Assembly (NCBI GenBank): GCA_964611575.1
Contig: CAZTAJ010000006.1
Location: 1-64,000, forward strand
Direction of reading: 5' to 3'
Length of the DNA stretch: 64,000 bases
Source of the DNA: CAITUY01 sp964611575
GTDB taxonomy: Bacteria; Verrucomicrobiota; Kiritimatiellia; CAIKKV01; CAITUY01
The notes beneath the pieces were generated by a model. It did no database searches and had not been told where the DNA came from. It worked only from the letters and a program-made list of their open reading frames with translations. This document shows positions 1-8,369 of this stretch, in pieces. The translations under genes and the position numbers were made by a program. Positions within the stretch are counted from its first letter, which is position 1. The number at the start of each line of letters is the position of its first letter.

Positions 1-406
1 ATCAGCAATGGAATATGCAATGAATGCGGCGGTACGCCACAAGAGTACCGGCTGCCCTGAACAGTGTGCATCGACTCTCGACTCGGGAAGCGTATCGTTC
101 CGGACAGGCGAGCCGCGCGCGAGGCACCTCTGTGGGTACCATCCCGGTAATCGTTTGACAGGATTTACAGGATTTTACGGGATTTCGGTGAAGCAGACGG
201 AAGAGAAGGGCCTGTGTCGGCAACGGCAACCCAAATCCCGTCCAATCCTGTAAATCCTGTCTGAGACCGACGGTTCCAGTCAAATCGACGTGTGAGAGGA
301 AGGGTCACGGAACTCCCTTGCACCCGGGTAAACCCTGTGACGATTTCTTTTTTGGATTGGCCCGGCGGCGCAGCTTGTGCAGTATGACAGGGTCTGGATC
401 CTTTCA
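1..406. other. Non-coding left edge
   Basis: No reading frame here has convincing protein-like content. The open frames present run through the inverted repeat at 157-261 and give low-complexity translations. Apart from that repeat I see no tRNA, no clear promoter and no terminator. The first gene starts at 407. Confidence 0.5.
157..261. repeat. 29-bp imperfect inverted repeat built from a 9-mer
   Basis: The left arm (157-185) and right arm (233-261) are reverse complements at 26 of 29 positions; the outer 18 bp (157-174 against 244-261) match perfectly. The left arm is itself two copies of ACAGGATTT followed by a diverged third. A 47-nt loop separates the arms. The layout fits a REP-like or MITE-like dispersed element. 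No target-site duplication is evident. Confidence 0.75.
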
Positions 407-1389
407 ATGAACACTCTCAAAACGGATTTGAGGCAGGCCCCGGTGCCTGCCGGCGGTGTGCGGCTGTATTGGCTGGGTCAGGCCGGGTTCGCGTTCCGTA
501 CCCCGGCAGGCCGGCGGGTCTTCCTCGATCCCTACCTCTCCGATGCCTGCGAACGGCTGCACGGGTTCAAACGCCTCTCGTTGCCGGCCCTCCGCGCAGA
601 GGACGTTGAGGCGGACTGGGTGATCCTGACCCACGAGCACACCGACCATCTCGATCCGGACGCCATCCCCGAAATTGCCCGCCGCAATCCTGCGTGCCGT
701 TTCGCAGGCCCCGCGGGTTGCGTGACGGGGCTCGATCAGGCAGGCGTGCCAGCAGATCGACGGGTTGTGCTCGAACCCGACAACCGTCATGATCTGGGCG
801 ACCTGGTCGTGCATACGGTGCCTGCGGACCATGGCGACATTTCGCCCACCGCCCTGGCCCTGGTTCTGGACTTCGGCGGCGTACGGGTCATGGCCACGGG
901 CGATTCGTCCTGGCGGCCGAAACTGTTCAAGCCGCTCTACGACCTGAACCCCGATGTGGTGCTGCCCGCGATCAACGGGGTGTTCGGCAACATGAATCAC
1001 ATTGACGCAGCCATGATGGTGGCCGAGGCCCGGCCGCGGCTGGCGATCCCCTGTCATTTCTGGACCCTGGCCGAACAGGGGGCCGGTGACCCCGGGGGGT
1101 TCATCCACGCCTGTGCGCGGCTCTGCCCGGCCGTACAGGCCATGCTTCTGAGACCCGGCGAAGGANNNNNNNNNNNNNNNNNNNNNNNNNNNNNNNNNNN
1201 NNNNNNNNNNNNNNNNNNNNNNNNNNNNNNNNNNNNNNNNNNNNNNNNNNNNNNNNNNNNNNNNNCTGTGCGCGGCTCTGCCCGGCCGTACAGGCCATGC
1301 TTCTGAGACCCGGCGAAGGATTCACGCTTTGCCCGAACCCTGATCACCCCGGCATGGTCCCTCATCTTTCAGAGAAAGAACACCCATGA
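407..1389 (+). CDS. MBL-fold (UlaG-like) metal-dependent hydrolase, interrupted by assembly gap
   Basis: This encodes a metallo-beta-lactamase-fold protein of the UlaG-like type. The metal-binding motif reads THEHTDHLD, followed by a later GDSS segment and a PCHFWT segment near the C-terminus. As assembled, the frame runs into 100 Ns and then shifts. If the duplicated 55-bp flank and the Ns are removed, the frame continues through FTLCPNPDHPGM to a TGA at 1387-1389. That gives 275 residues and a 4-bp ATGA overlap with the next gene. GTG at 377 is an alternative start; I chose ATG 407 because the conserved fold begins soon after it. The substrate is unknown. The overlap with an SDR gene suggests co-translation. 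Confidence 0.75.
1111..1320. other. Assembly gap (100 N) flanked by identical 55-bp sequences
   Basis: Bases 1111-1165 are identical to 1266-1320, with exactly 100 Ns between them (1166-1265). Equal-length identical flanks around a default-size gap are what remains when two contigs sharing an assembler k-mer overlap are scaffolded without merging. Removing 155 bp restores one open frame, which supports the artefact reading. Confidence 0.9.
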
Positions 1390-2222
1390 GTTCAACCGAC
1401 ATGACAGGCAAGCGGGTGCTGGTCACCGGCGCCGGCACGGGCATTGGCCAGGGCATGGCGCTGGAATTTGCCCGCCAGGGAGCAGCCGTGGCCGTGCATT
1501 ACTCCCACAGTGCCACAGGCGCCGAGGCCGTGGTAAAAACCATCGTGGGTGGTGGCGGGAAGGCCAGGGCGTTCAAGGCCGACTTCAGTCAAGTGGCGCT
1601 CTTGCAGGCCATGGCCCGCGAGGCGACGGCCTTCCTCGGCGGACTCGATGTGCTGGTGAACAGCGCCGGCATCACCATGAACCGGCCGTTCGCAGAGACC
1701 ACTGTCGAGCAGTTTGATCTCTTGTATGCGGTGAACGTGCGCGCCTCATTCTTCCTGTCGCAGGCACTCCTGCCGGAACTCGAGAAGTCAAAAGGCGTCA
1801 TCATCAACATTGCCTCGATCCACGCCTATGAGGGTTACACGGAGCATTCGGTCTACGCCGGCACGCGCGGCGCCATGGTCTCGTTCACGCGCCAACTGGC
1901 CGTCGAACTGGCGCCGCGGGGCGTGCGGGTGGCGGGCATCGCGCCCGGCGCCGTGCCGGTCCCCAATCATTTCAAGTCAACACCGGGGGTTGACGTCGAG
2001 CAGGCGATCCGCGATACCGGCAGGAGCATTCCCTGCGGTTTTGCCGGCACGCCGGCCGACATCGCCAATGTTGCCGTGTTCCTGGCCTCGGATGCCGCCC
2101 GCTATATCGTCGGCCAGACCCTGATCGTGGATGGCGGGACCACCTCATGGATGCCGTTCGGCGAACAATTCAAGCAGCCGATGACCGCCCAGTTCGGTCA
2201 GGGCTATGTGCCGGGCCTCTGA
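1386..2222 (+). CDS. Short-chain dehydrogenase/reductase with Lys-to-Arg change in the active site
   Basis: This is a 278-residue classical SDR. The N-terminus shows the cofactor motif TGAGTGIG, followed by NSAG and later a C-terminal VDGGTTSW segment typical of the family. The catalytic serine (S144) and tyrosine (Y157) are spaced as usual. The family YxxxK lysine is arginine here (Y157-A-G-T-R161). The ATG overlaps the stop of the upstream hydrolase, implying coupled translation. The fold and NAD(P) binding are secure. Whether it is an active dehydrogenase is uncertain because of the Arg substitution. The substrate is unknown, possibly a sugar or sugar acid given the neighbours. Confidence 0.88.
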   Translation: MSSTDMTGKRVLVTGAGTGIGQGMALEFARQGAAVAVHYSHSATGAEAVVKTIVGGGGKARAFKADFSQVALLQAMAREATAFLGGLDVLVNSAGITMNRPFAETTVEQFDLLYAVNVRASFFLSQALLPELEKSKGVIINIASIHAYEGYTEHSVYAGTRGAMVSFTRQLAVELAPRGVRVAGIAPGAVPVPNHFKSTPGVDVEQAIRDTGRSIPCGFAGTPADIANVAVFLASDAARYIVGQTLIVDGGTTSWMPFGEQFKQPMTAQFGQGYVPGL

Positions 2223-2244
2223 CCAATCCAAGAGCAGGACCTCC

Positions 2245-3306
2245 ATGAAATCCCTGATGAACAGTCTGACGTTGGCTGGAAAGCCGCCTGTACCGCTCGC
2301 CTTCCCCGACGGAACGCGCCTGTTGGTGCTGCCGTTCGGCGGACGACTGCTCGGCCTTTACCCCTCGACGTCGAACGACAACTTCCTGTGGACGAACCCC
2401 GCGCTGGCAACCCCCGAGTCCGCCTCCGCCTGGCTGCAACAGGGGGCCTGGCTCAATGCCGGCGGCGACCGCACGTGGCTGGCGCCCGAAATCGACCTGT
2501 TCATCGGCGACCTGGCCCGGCCCGCAGAGACCTATGCCGTGCCGCCCGCCTTGGACCCCGGCCAGTGGACGCTGGCCTCTGCGACCGACACAGAACTCAG
2601 CCTGATCAACATGACCCGGCTGCGACTGCGTCGATCAGGGCGCGAGGTGGCTCTGCGCCTGGGCAAGTCCTACCACCCGGCCGCCAATCCGCTGCAGAAC
2701 ACACCGCTGGCTCGCAGCGGCCTGCAATATGCCGGTTACACGCAGGTCACAACCCTCGAACTGGACCCTATCGCAGACGCCACCGTCCATCTGGGCATCT
2801 GGAACTTGATGCAATTGCCGCAGCCCGGCGAGATGCGGATCCCGGTCGTGTCCAAAGTCAAACCCCGGCTGGTATTCGGGGCGGCATCGCCCGACGAGTT
2901 CACCCTCACGCCCCATCTGATTCACTGGCATATGGGCCGGGGGAACGGCGACGCGAAGATCGGGCTCAAAGCCTCGTCTCTGACCGGTCGGGCCGGGTAT
3001 CTATGCCAAACCCCGTCGGCCGGCCTCTGGAATCTGGTCGTGCGTGACTTCGGGATTGATCCCACCGGCGACTATGTGGATGCGCTGTGGGAGCCGCCGC
3101 ACGAAACCGGTTGGGCCTTCCAAGCCTGCTGCATCCGGGACGGCAACGAGCGCTTCAATGAACTTGAATACCATGCGCCAGCGGTGACCGCCCTGGCCGG
3201 GCGTAACCGCGGGCAAAACGAATCCCAGGTCTGGGCATTCCGCGGACGGGAAGCTGAGATTGCCGAAGCCGCCGGACTCCTGCTGGACGAGGGCGTCACA
3301 AACTGA
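2245..3306 (+). CDS. DUF6786/DUF4380-like protein
   Basis: This is a 353-residue soluble protein with no signal peptide and no membrane segment. It resembles uncharacterised proteins of the DUF6786/DUF4380 type, with an early GGRLLGL segment and the motif GGDRTWLAPE. These families are thought to have a galactose-mutarotase-like beta fold; that assignment is from memory. ATG 2245 is preceded by an AGGA at a suitable distance; an in-frame ATG at 2206 lies inside the previous gene and is less likely. It follows the SDR by 22 bp and probably shares its transcript. The function is unknown, but sugar binding or epimerisation is plausible. Confidence 0.6.
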   Translation: MKSLMNSLTLAGKPPVPLAFPDGTRLLVLPFGGRLLGLYPSTSNDNFLWTNPALATPESASAWLQQGAWLNAGGDRTWLAPEIDLFIGDLARPAETYAVPPALDPGQWTLASATDTELSLINMTRLRLRRSGREVALRLGKSYHPAANPLQNTPLARSGLQYAGYTQVTTLELDPIADATVHLGIWNLMQLPQPGEMRIPVVSKVKPRLVFGAASPDEFTLTPHLIHWHMGRGNGDAKIGLKASSLTGRAGYLCQTPSAGLWNLVVRDFGIDPTGDYVDALWEPPHETGWAFQACCIRDGNERFNELEYHAPAVTALAGRNRGQNESQVWAFRGREAEIAEAAGLLLDEGVTN

Positions 3307-3330
3307 CGCCATGGCGGTTCGGCTCACGCA

Positions 3331-4362
3331 TCATCGCTTCTTCAGCAAGGCAAGCGTTTCCTTATCGAGCACATCCACCTTGCGGCCGGTCTCCATGGCC
3401 TTCACGGCGGCAAAGACCATGCCGACGCTGCGGATGTTGTCCCGCGCCACGGTGCGCGGTTGTTTCCGCGCCTTCACGCAGCGCATGAACTCGTCCAGGA
3501 CATAACTCTGCGCCGTCAATGGCAGCGCGGTGTGCGTCAGGATCTCCGTCTTCTCGAGTCTGTAGAGTTTGGGCACGTGGTAGACGCGAATCTCTCCGTT
3601 CCGGTAGGTCACGGTCCCCTTCTCACATTCGATCTGCCAGTTACCGTTCCAGTCGCAGAACCCGCCCTTGGCGCACCAGCTCGCGTTGTAGAGAATCCTT
3701 GCGCCGTTGTTCATCTCGAAGAGCGCCGTGCTGGAGCAATCGCCCTTGTAGTTGGACCAGGGCGGATTCCACGCGGCGCCGGACACTTTCACCGCGTCCA
3801 GCCCGGTCACGAACCGGATCAGGTCGAAGTGGTGGATGGACATGTCGATGATCACCGGAAAGGGCATCTCGTGGCGGAATCCGCCTCCAAAGTCGACGCC
3901 CAGAAAGAAATCCAGTTTCACCTGCCCGATGGCGCCCAGTTCACCGGACCCGACCACGTTGGCCAGCGTCCACATGGCGGGCGCATAGCGATAGTTCTGC
4001 GAAACGACGTAGGTCCGCCCGGTCTCCGCGGCGGCTTTCAGCATGGCCTTGCAGGAGGCCATGGTATCCGCCATCGGTTTCTCGCTGATCACGTCCAGAC
4101 CCGCCCGCATGGCGGTAATCACGTCGTGCTTGTGAAAGGCGGGCGGCGTGGAGGACAACACGGCATCGGCCTCCACGTTCTTGAGCGCGTCCTCCAGAGA
4201 CTTGAAGCAGAGATCCTTGCTGTAGCCGCCGACTTCGCACGCCTTCTGGAGGGCTTCCTCCTTGACGTCCACAAGGGCGACGACCTTCGCCTCCTTGTTG
4301 TCCTTCAGCACCCGCACCCAGCACTGTCCAAACCCGCCCACACCCACATGTATGAATCGCAT
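3331..4362 (-). CDS. Gfo/Idh/MocA family oxidoreductase
   Basis: This is a 343-residue NAD(P)-dependent oxidoreductase. The N-terminal Rossmann motif reads HVGVGGFGQ, followed by the family EKPMA segment and the C-terminal alpha/beta substrate domain. Proteins of this family oxidise or epimerise sugars, inositols or related polyols. I chose ATG 4362 because AAAGGAC lies about 6 bp upstream; longer in-frame starts (up to 4416) precede the fold. It converges on the DUF6786-like gene with 24 bp between stops. It has no signal peptide, so it should be cytoplasmic. The substrate cannot be told from sequence. Confidence 0.9.
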   Translation of the reverse strand: MRFIHVGVGGFGQCWVRVLKDNKEAKVVALVDVKEEALQKACEVGGYSKDLCFKSLEDALKNVEADAVLSSTPPAFHKHDVITAMRAGLDVISEKPMADTMASCKAMLKAAAETGRTYVVSQNYRYAPAMWTLANVVGSGELGAIGQVKLDFFLGVDFGGGFRHEMPFPVIIDMSIHHFDLIRFVTGLDAVKVSGAAWNPPWSNYKGDCSSTALFEMNNGARILYNASWCAKGGFCDWNGNWQIECEKGTVTYRNGEIRVYHVPKLYRLEKTEILTHTALPLTAQSYVLDEFMRCVKARKQPRTVARDNIRSVGMVFAAVKAMETGRKVDVLDKETLALLKKR

Positions 4363-4571
4363 CTGTTGTCCTTTCATCCGTGTCAAGGAAACCCGTCGAA
4401 CGTCCGGCGCGCTCAACGAACATCCGTTGATCAGCCGTAAGCAGGAGAGTAGAACGCGGCGGCCCGGGAATCAAGGCCGCACCGACCCGGGAATCGCCCG
4501 CACGGGAAAGAGGGGCCACAGCCCGATCCTCCCGCCGGATGCGATAAAAAAACCATCGCATTTCAAACGCT

Positions 4572-4600
4572 TTGCATTGCAAAGTACTTTGCTCTATGAC
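4572..4600 (+). promoter_or_regulatory. Promoter with operator-like palindrome in the spacer
   Basis: TTGCAT (4572-4577) and TATGAC (4595-4600) are separated by 17 bp and form a good sigma-70-type promoter. The perfect 14-bp palindrome GCAAAGTACTTTGC (4579-4592) sits in that spacer. A dimeric repressor bound there would block RNA polymerase. The winged-helix regulator encoded two genes on (5371-5733) is the natural candidate. The GGAGGA for the first gene follows at 4619-4624. Confidence 0.6.
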
Positions 4601-4631
4601 ATGATGTCCTCGTCGAACGGAGGACTGCACG

Positions 4632-5276
4632 ATGATTGCCCGTCATATCCACGATGCCCTGGCGCAAGTCAGACGCCTGCAGGAACTGGTCCTGGAGAAG
4701 CACCGATTCCATGGCTATTCCGGCCGCGCCCGCATCCTCTCGGGAATCACGGCCGTGACCGCCGCCGCCGTCCTCGCCTCGCCGTGGGTGCCGCGCGATG
4801 AACGCGTCCACCTGGCCGGATGGGGACTGGCCCTGGTCGTGGCCGGCCTCTTCAACTACGGCGCATTGGCCTGGTGGTTTCTCTTCGATCCGGCCGTACG
4901 CCGCAACCCGCGCCTGCTGAAGCCGGCCATCGACGCCCTCCCCGCCCTGCTGATCGGGGCCGTGCTGTCGGCGGCGCTGGTTCAGGCCGGCCAGTATCGC
5001 CTGCTGTTCGGGACCTGGATGTCGCTCTATGGCCTGGCGCAGGTCGCCTACCGCCAGTCGCTTCCCCCCGGCATCTACCGCGTCGGCCTTCTGTATATGG
5101 TGTGCGGCGCCGGCTGCCTGCTGGTCCCGGCCGTGTCGTTCACGAACCCCTGGCCCATGGGCCTGACCTTCCTGTTCGGCGAACTCGCCGGAGGCTGGGT
5201 GCTGCTGGAAGGACGAGGAGCGAAGGATGGGGAAGGAAAGGTGGGAGGCGTTTGGTGGGAGGGGGAGAACCAATGA
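4632..5276 (+). CDS. Unknown inner-membrane protein, first gene of the creD-type operon
   Basis: This is a 214-residue protein with about five hydrophobic segments, no recognised domain and a short charged N-terminus. The GGAGGA at 4619-4624 fixes the start. The last about 20 residues are Gly/Glu/Lys/Trp-rich and are encoded by a G-rich short repeat (5221-5276), so the native C-terminus may have been replaced or extended. It is probably cotranscribed with the winged-helix regulator and CreD downstream, which points to a membrane role under the same control. No enzymatic motif is seen. Confidence 0.75.
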   Translation: MIARHIHDALAQVRRLQELVLEKHRFHGYSGRARILSGITAVTAAAVLASPWVPRDERVHLAGWGLALVVAGLFNYGALAWWFLFDPAVRRNPRLLKPAIDALPALLIGAVLSAALVQAGQYRLLFGTWMSLYGLAQVAYRQSLPPGIYRVGLLYMVCGAGCLLVPAVSFTNPWPMGLTFLFGELAGGWVLLEGRGAKDGEGKVGGVWWEGENQ

Positions 5277-5343
5277 GACCAGTGTCTTCAGAGTGGCCTC
5301 AACTGGAGGCGAGATCCCTGACTCCTAACACCTACCACCTTTC
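5236..5343. repeat. Inverted repeat spanning a stop codon and an intergenic space
   Basis: The 17-nt arms 5236-5252 and 5327-5343 pair at 15 of 17 positions. The left arm codes for the tail of the membrane protein and the right arm lies just upstream of the regulator gene. Both arms belong to the AGGTGGG/CACCTCC repeat type found elsewhere in the window. As RNA this could form a long-loop hairpin between the two cistrons. Confidence 0.55.
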
Positions 5344-5370
5344 ACCCGCGCCACACCGAGGAGCCTGCCA

Positions 5371-5733
5371 ATGAAACCGGAGAGTGATCTTCTTGAGCGC
5401 CTTTTCCATGAGCCCAACCGCCTGGCCATCATGTCCGCGCTGTGCGCCTCTGACGCCGGGCTGACTTTTGCCGAATTGAAGGATGCCTGCGAACTGACCG
5501 ATGGCAATCTGAACCGGCATCTGAAGTCGCTTGAAGACGCTGGCGCCATACAGATCCGGAAGGCGTTTGTCGGCCTTAAGCCGCGCACCTCTGTCCGCCT
5601 CACCCATGCCGGACTGGCCCGATTCCGCGAATATCTGGAGGCACTCGAAGAGGTCCTGGACCGGGCCAAGCAATCCCTGCCGGCCGCCCGCAAGGCCGCC
5701 TCCTTTCTTGCCGTCCGCCCCCTGAAGACTTAA
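5371..5733 (+). CDS. Winged-helix transcriptional regulator
   Basis: This is a 120-residue protein consisting almost entirely of one winged-helix DNA-binding domain of the type found next to creD-like genes (HTH_34-like). The recognition-helix region is around DGNLNRHLKSLED and the wing follows at KAFVGLKPRTSV. The C-terminal helix probably mediates dimerisation. GAGGAG lies about 7 bp upstream of the ATG. It lies between two membrane-protein genes and probably represses the operon through the 14-bp palindrome at 4579-4592; this last point is inference. No ligand-binding domain is present. Confidence 0.85.
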   Translation: MKPESDLLERLFHEPNRLAIMSALCASDAGLTFAELKDACELTDGNLNRHLKSLEDAGAIQIRKAFVGLKPRTSVRLTHAGLARFREYLEALEEVLDRAKQSLPAARKAASFLAVRPLKT

Positions 5734-5749
5734 CCCTGAGGAGAGATCC

Positions 5750-7174
5750 ATGAACGCCACACCCGACGAACGCGCCCCCGCCCCACACCTGCCGCCCCCG
5801 CTCCCGCGACTGTCGTCTTTCGGGACGAGCACCGTGTTCCGCATGCTCGTCCTCCTGGTGCTGGTCCTGCTCTTCCTGATCCCCATCTCCATGATCCAGT
5901 CCGTGCTGAGAGAACGACTGTGCCGCCGCAACGAAGCGGTCGCGAACATCACGTCCACCTGGGGCCACTCGCAAACGCTTTGCGGTCCGGTCCTGATCAT
6001 TCCGTACCACTATCGCGTCCCCGTCGCCCGCCCCGCGGCCGCGCCGGGCCAGCCGCCTCCGGCGCCCGTCGAAAAGGTCATGACCGGCTACGCGACTTTC
6101 CTGCCGCTGGATCTGGTCATCACCGGCACCCTCGCTCCCAGCGTGTTGCACCGCGGCATCTACGAAGCGGTCGTCTACAGCGGGACCGTGGACATCTCAG
6201 GGCAGTTCGCCCGCCCGTCGTTCGATGAGTGGCATATCGCCCCCGAGGATATCCTGTGGGACGATGCTCTGCTGACGCTGGCCATCACCGACCTGCGCGG
6301 CGCCAGGCAGACCGTGACCCTCGCCTGGGGCGACCGGCCGGAAGCGCTGCGCCTGGTGCCGGGATCGAAACTCGACGCGTTCCCCTCCGGCATCCACGCC
6401 CGACTCGGCAGGAACGCCTTCACCGGGACCGGCGCCCCCGCGGCATTCAATCTCAAGTTGACGCTCAACGGCAGCACCGGCATCCGGTTCGCCCCGCTGG
6501 GTGAGAAGACGCGGGTGACGCTCACCTCCCCCTGGGCCGATCCGAGTTTCGTCGGCGCCTTCCTGCCGACCGAACGCCAGGTCGGCCCCACCGGGTTTGA
6601 AGCCACCTGGCAAGTCTCCTACTACGGACGGAGTCTGCCCCAACAGTGGATCCAGCAGGACAAGGCCGGCGGCCTGACCCCGGAGACCCTCCAATCCTCG
6701 CTTTTCGGAGTGGACCTGATCACCGTGGTCGACGCCTATCGTTATGTCGAGCGTGGCATCAAGTATGGCGTGCTGTTTCTCGTGCTCGTGTTCACCGCGT
6801 TCTTTCTCTTTGAGGTTCTCGCCGGCATCCGGGTTCATCCGTTCCAGTACACGTTGGTGGGCATGGCGTTGAGCCTGTTCTTCCTGGCGTGGCTGTCGCT
6901 CTCCGAGATCCTGCCCTTCGGCTGGGCCTACCTGGCGGGCAGCGCCGCCTCGACGCTCCTGCTGGCCGGCTACAGCGCCGCCGTGCTCAAACGCACCTCG
7001 CGGGCCCTGATCGTGGCGGCCGAGTTGGTCCTGATCTATGGATTCCTGTTCGTGATCCTGCGCCTTCAGGACTACTCGCTGCTCTTTGGAACCGTGGGCC
7101 TGTTCGCAGCGCTGGCCACCGTCATGTATGTCACCCGCCATATTGACTGGTACGCCCGCGATCGAGGCCAATGA
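5750..7174 (+). CDS. creD: CreD family inner-membrane protein
   Basis: This is a 474-residue protein matching CreD. It has a proline-rich N-terminus, one transmembrane helix near residue 25-50, a large periplasmic beta-rich region, and five or six C-terminal transmembrane helices starting near GIKYGVLFLVLVF. In Escherichia coli creD belongs to the CreBC regulon and is linked to envelope integrity and colicin tolerance. No creBC two-component genes are nearby; the neighbouring winged-helix protein may replace them. GAGGAGAG just upstream supports ATG 5750. The stop overlaps the next start (ATGA). Confidence 0.9.
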   Translation: MNATPDERAPAPHLPPPLPRLSSFGTSTVFRMLVLLVLVLLFLIPISMIQSVLRERLCRRNEAVANITSTWGHSQTLCGPVLIIPYHYRVPVARPAAAPGQPPPAPVEKVMTGYATFLPLDLVITGTLAPSVLHRGIYEAVVYSGTVDISGQFARPSFDEWHIAPEDILWDDALLTLAITDLRGARQTVTLAWGDRPEALRLVPGSKLDAFPSGIHARLGRNAFTGTGAPAAFNLKLTLNGSTGIRFAPLGEKTRVTLTSPWADPSFVGAFLPTERQVGPTGFEATWQVSYYGRSLPQQWIQQDKAGGLTPETLQSSLFGVDLITVVDAYRYVERGIKYGVLFLVLVFTAFFLFEVLAGIRVHPFQYTLVGMALSLFFLAWLSLSEILPFGWAYLAGSAASTLLLAGYSAAVLKRTSRALIVAAELVLIYGFLFVILRLQDYSLLFGTVGLFAALATVMYVTRHIDWYARDRGQ

Positions 7175-8343
7175 ATGTCATGAGCCTGGACAACCATCGC
7201 ATAGCCGGCAGCATCGCCACCGCAGGCGGCGTGGCCCTGCTCCTCACCTTGCCCCTCGTCGGCGTGACGTGGACGGGACATCCGGTCCGCCAATACCTCG
7301 AATTCCCGCCCCTGACCTCGTATGTCACGCCCGCGCCATTCGCCTGGCCAGCCTTCATCGGCCTCGCCACACTCAACGTCATCTGTCTAGCGCCATTCCT
7401 CTGGCGAGTCGTCCGTCACACCCCTCCCACCTCCCCCCTACCACCCACCACCTCCCCCCTCCCACCTTCCACCTTCCCTCCCTGGGCCTGGTTCGGACTC
7501 CTGCTCGGCCTTGTCGCCTGGGTCCTGGCCTGGACGCGTTTCCCATGGTTCGCGCGCTTTCAGGTCTTCACGTTCAGTCCGCTCTGGTTCGCCTATATCC
7601 TGGTCGTCAACGGCCTGACCCTGCGCCGCAGCGGACGCTGCATGCTGACGCACCAGCCGCGCACGTTCTGTCTGCTCTTCCCGTTAAGCGCGGCGTTCTG
7701 GTGGTTCTTCGAGTATCTGAACCGGTTCGTGCAGAACTGGCATTACGTCGGTATCGGGGCCCTGACCCCCGCGGACTATGTGCTCTTCGCCACCCTGCCG
7801 TTCGCGACCGTGCTGCCCGCCGTGCTGGGCACGCACGAACTACTCGCGACCTTCCCGCGGCTGACGGCAGGCCTGGACCGGTTTGCTCCCCTCGCGCCCC
7901 GCCGTCCCCGCATACTCGCCGCCCTCGCGCTCGGGGTGGCGGCGGCCGGCCTGGCGCTGGTCGGCGTCCGGCCTGACTACCTCTTCCCCCTGCTGTGGGT
8001 TTCGCCCCTGGTAATCCTCACTGCGCTGCAGACTCTCGCCGGCCGCCCCACGCTCTTCGCCCCGCTCGCACGCGGCGACTGGCAGCGCGTCTGGCGGCTC
8101 GCTTTGTCCGCCCTGATCTGCGGGTTCTTCTGGGAAATGTGGAATTGCGGGAGCCTGGCCCGATGGGTCTATGCCGTCCCGTTCGTCCACCGTTTCCAAA
8201 TCTTCGAGATGCCGTTACTCGGTTATGCCGGCTATCTCCCCTTCGGCCTCGAATGCGCCGTCATAGCCGAAATCGTGTTCGGGGTTCAGAATTCAGGGTT
8301 CAGGGAAGACTTGAACCCCTGGCCCCCAAACCCTGAACCCTAA
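7171..8343 (+). CDS. Unknown polytopic membrane protein with repeat-derived insert and tail
   Basis: This is a 390-residue protein with about nine predicted transmembrane segments and no recognised family. Residues 83-105 form a Pro/Thr/Ser-rich stretch encoded by a C-rich repeat (7417-7483), placed between two membrane helices. The last about 20 residues come from GGGTTCA-type repeats, and the stop codon lies within that repeat block. The start overlaps the creD stop by 4 bp, so translation is coupled. A role related to CreD or envelope maintenance is possible but not shown. Confidence 0.7.
   Translation: MNVMSLDNHRIAGSIATAGGVALLLTLPLVGVTWTGHPVRQYLEFPPLTSYVTPAPFAWPAFIGLATLNVICLAPFLWRVVRHTPPTSPLPPTTSPLPPSTFPPWAWFGLLLGLVAWVLAWTRFPWFARFQVFTFSPLWFAYILVVNGLTLRRSGRCMLTHQPRTFCLLFPLSAAFWWFFEYLNRFVQNWHYVGIGALTPADYVLFATLPFATVLPAVLGTHELLATFPRLTAGLDRFAPLAPRRPRILAALALGVAAAGLALVGVRPDYLFPLLWVSPLVILTALQTLAGRPTLFAPLARGDWQRVWRLALSALICGFFWEMWNCGSLARWVYAVPFVHRFQIFEMPLLGYAGYLPFGLECAVIAEIVFGVQNSGFREDLNPWPPNPEP
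7417..7483. repeat. C-rich short repeat inside a coding region
   Basis: A 67-bp pyrimidine tract is made of imperfect CACCTCC, CACCACC and CACCTTC units. It is read in frame as a Pro/Thr/Ser linker in the membrane protein. The same units, on either strand, occur at 5236-5343, 8341-8366 and 49544-49564. Confidence 0.7.
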
Positions 8344-8366
8344 CACCCAACACCTACCACCTTCCC
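8282..8366. repeat. GGGTTCA and CACCTAC repeats at a gene end
   Basis: Three heptamers (GGGTTCA, GAATTCA, GGGTTCA) occupy 8282-8302. CCCTGAACCC, on the opposite strand sense, follows at 8331-8340. A CACCCAA/CACCTAC/CACCTTC tract lies at 8344-8366. The block supplies the last codons and stop of the upstream gene and the whole leader of the downstream gene. Confidence 0.75.
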
Positions 8367-8369
8367 GCA

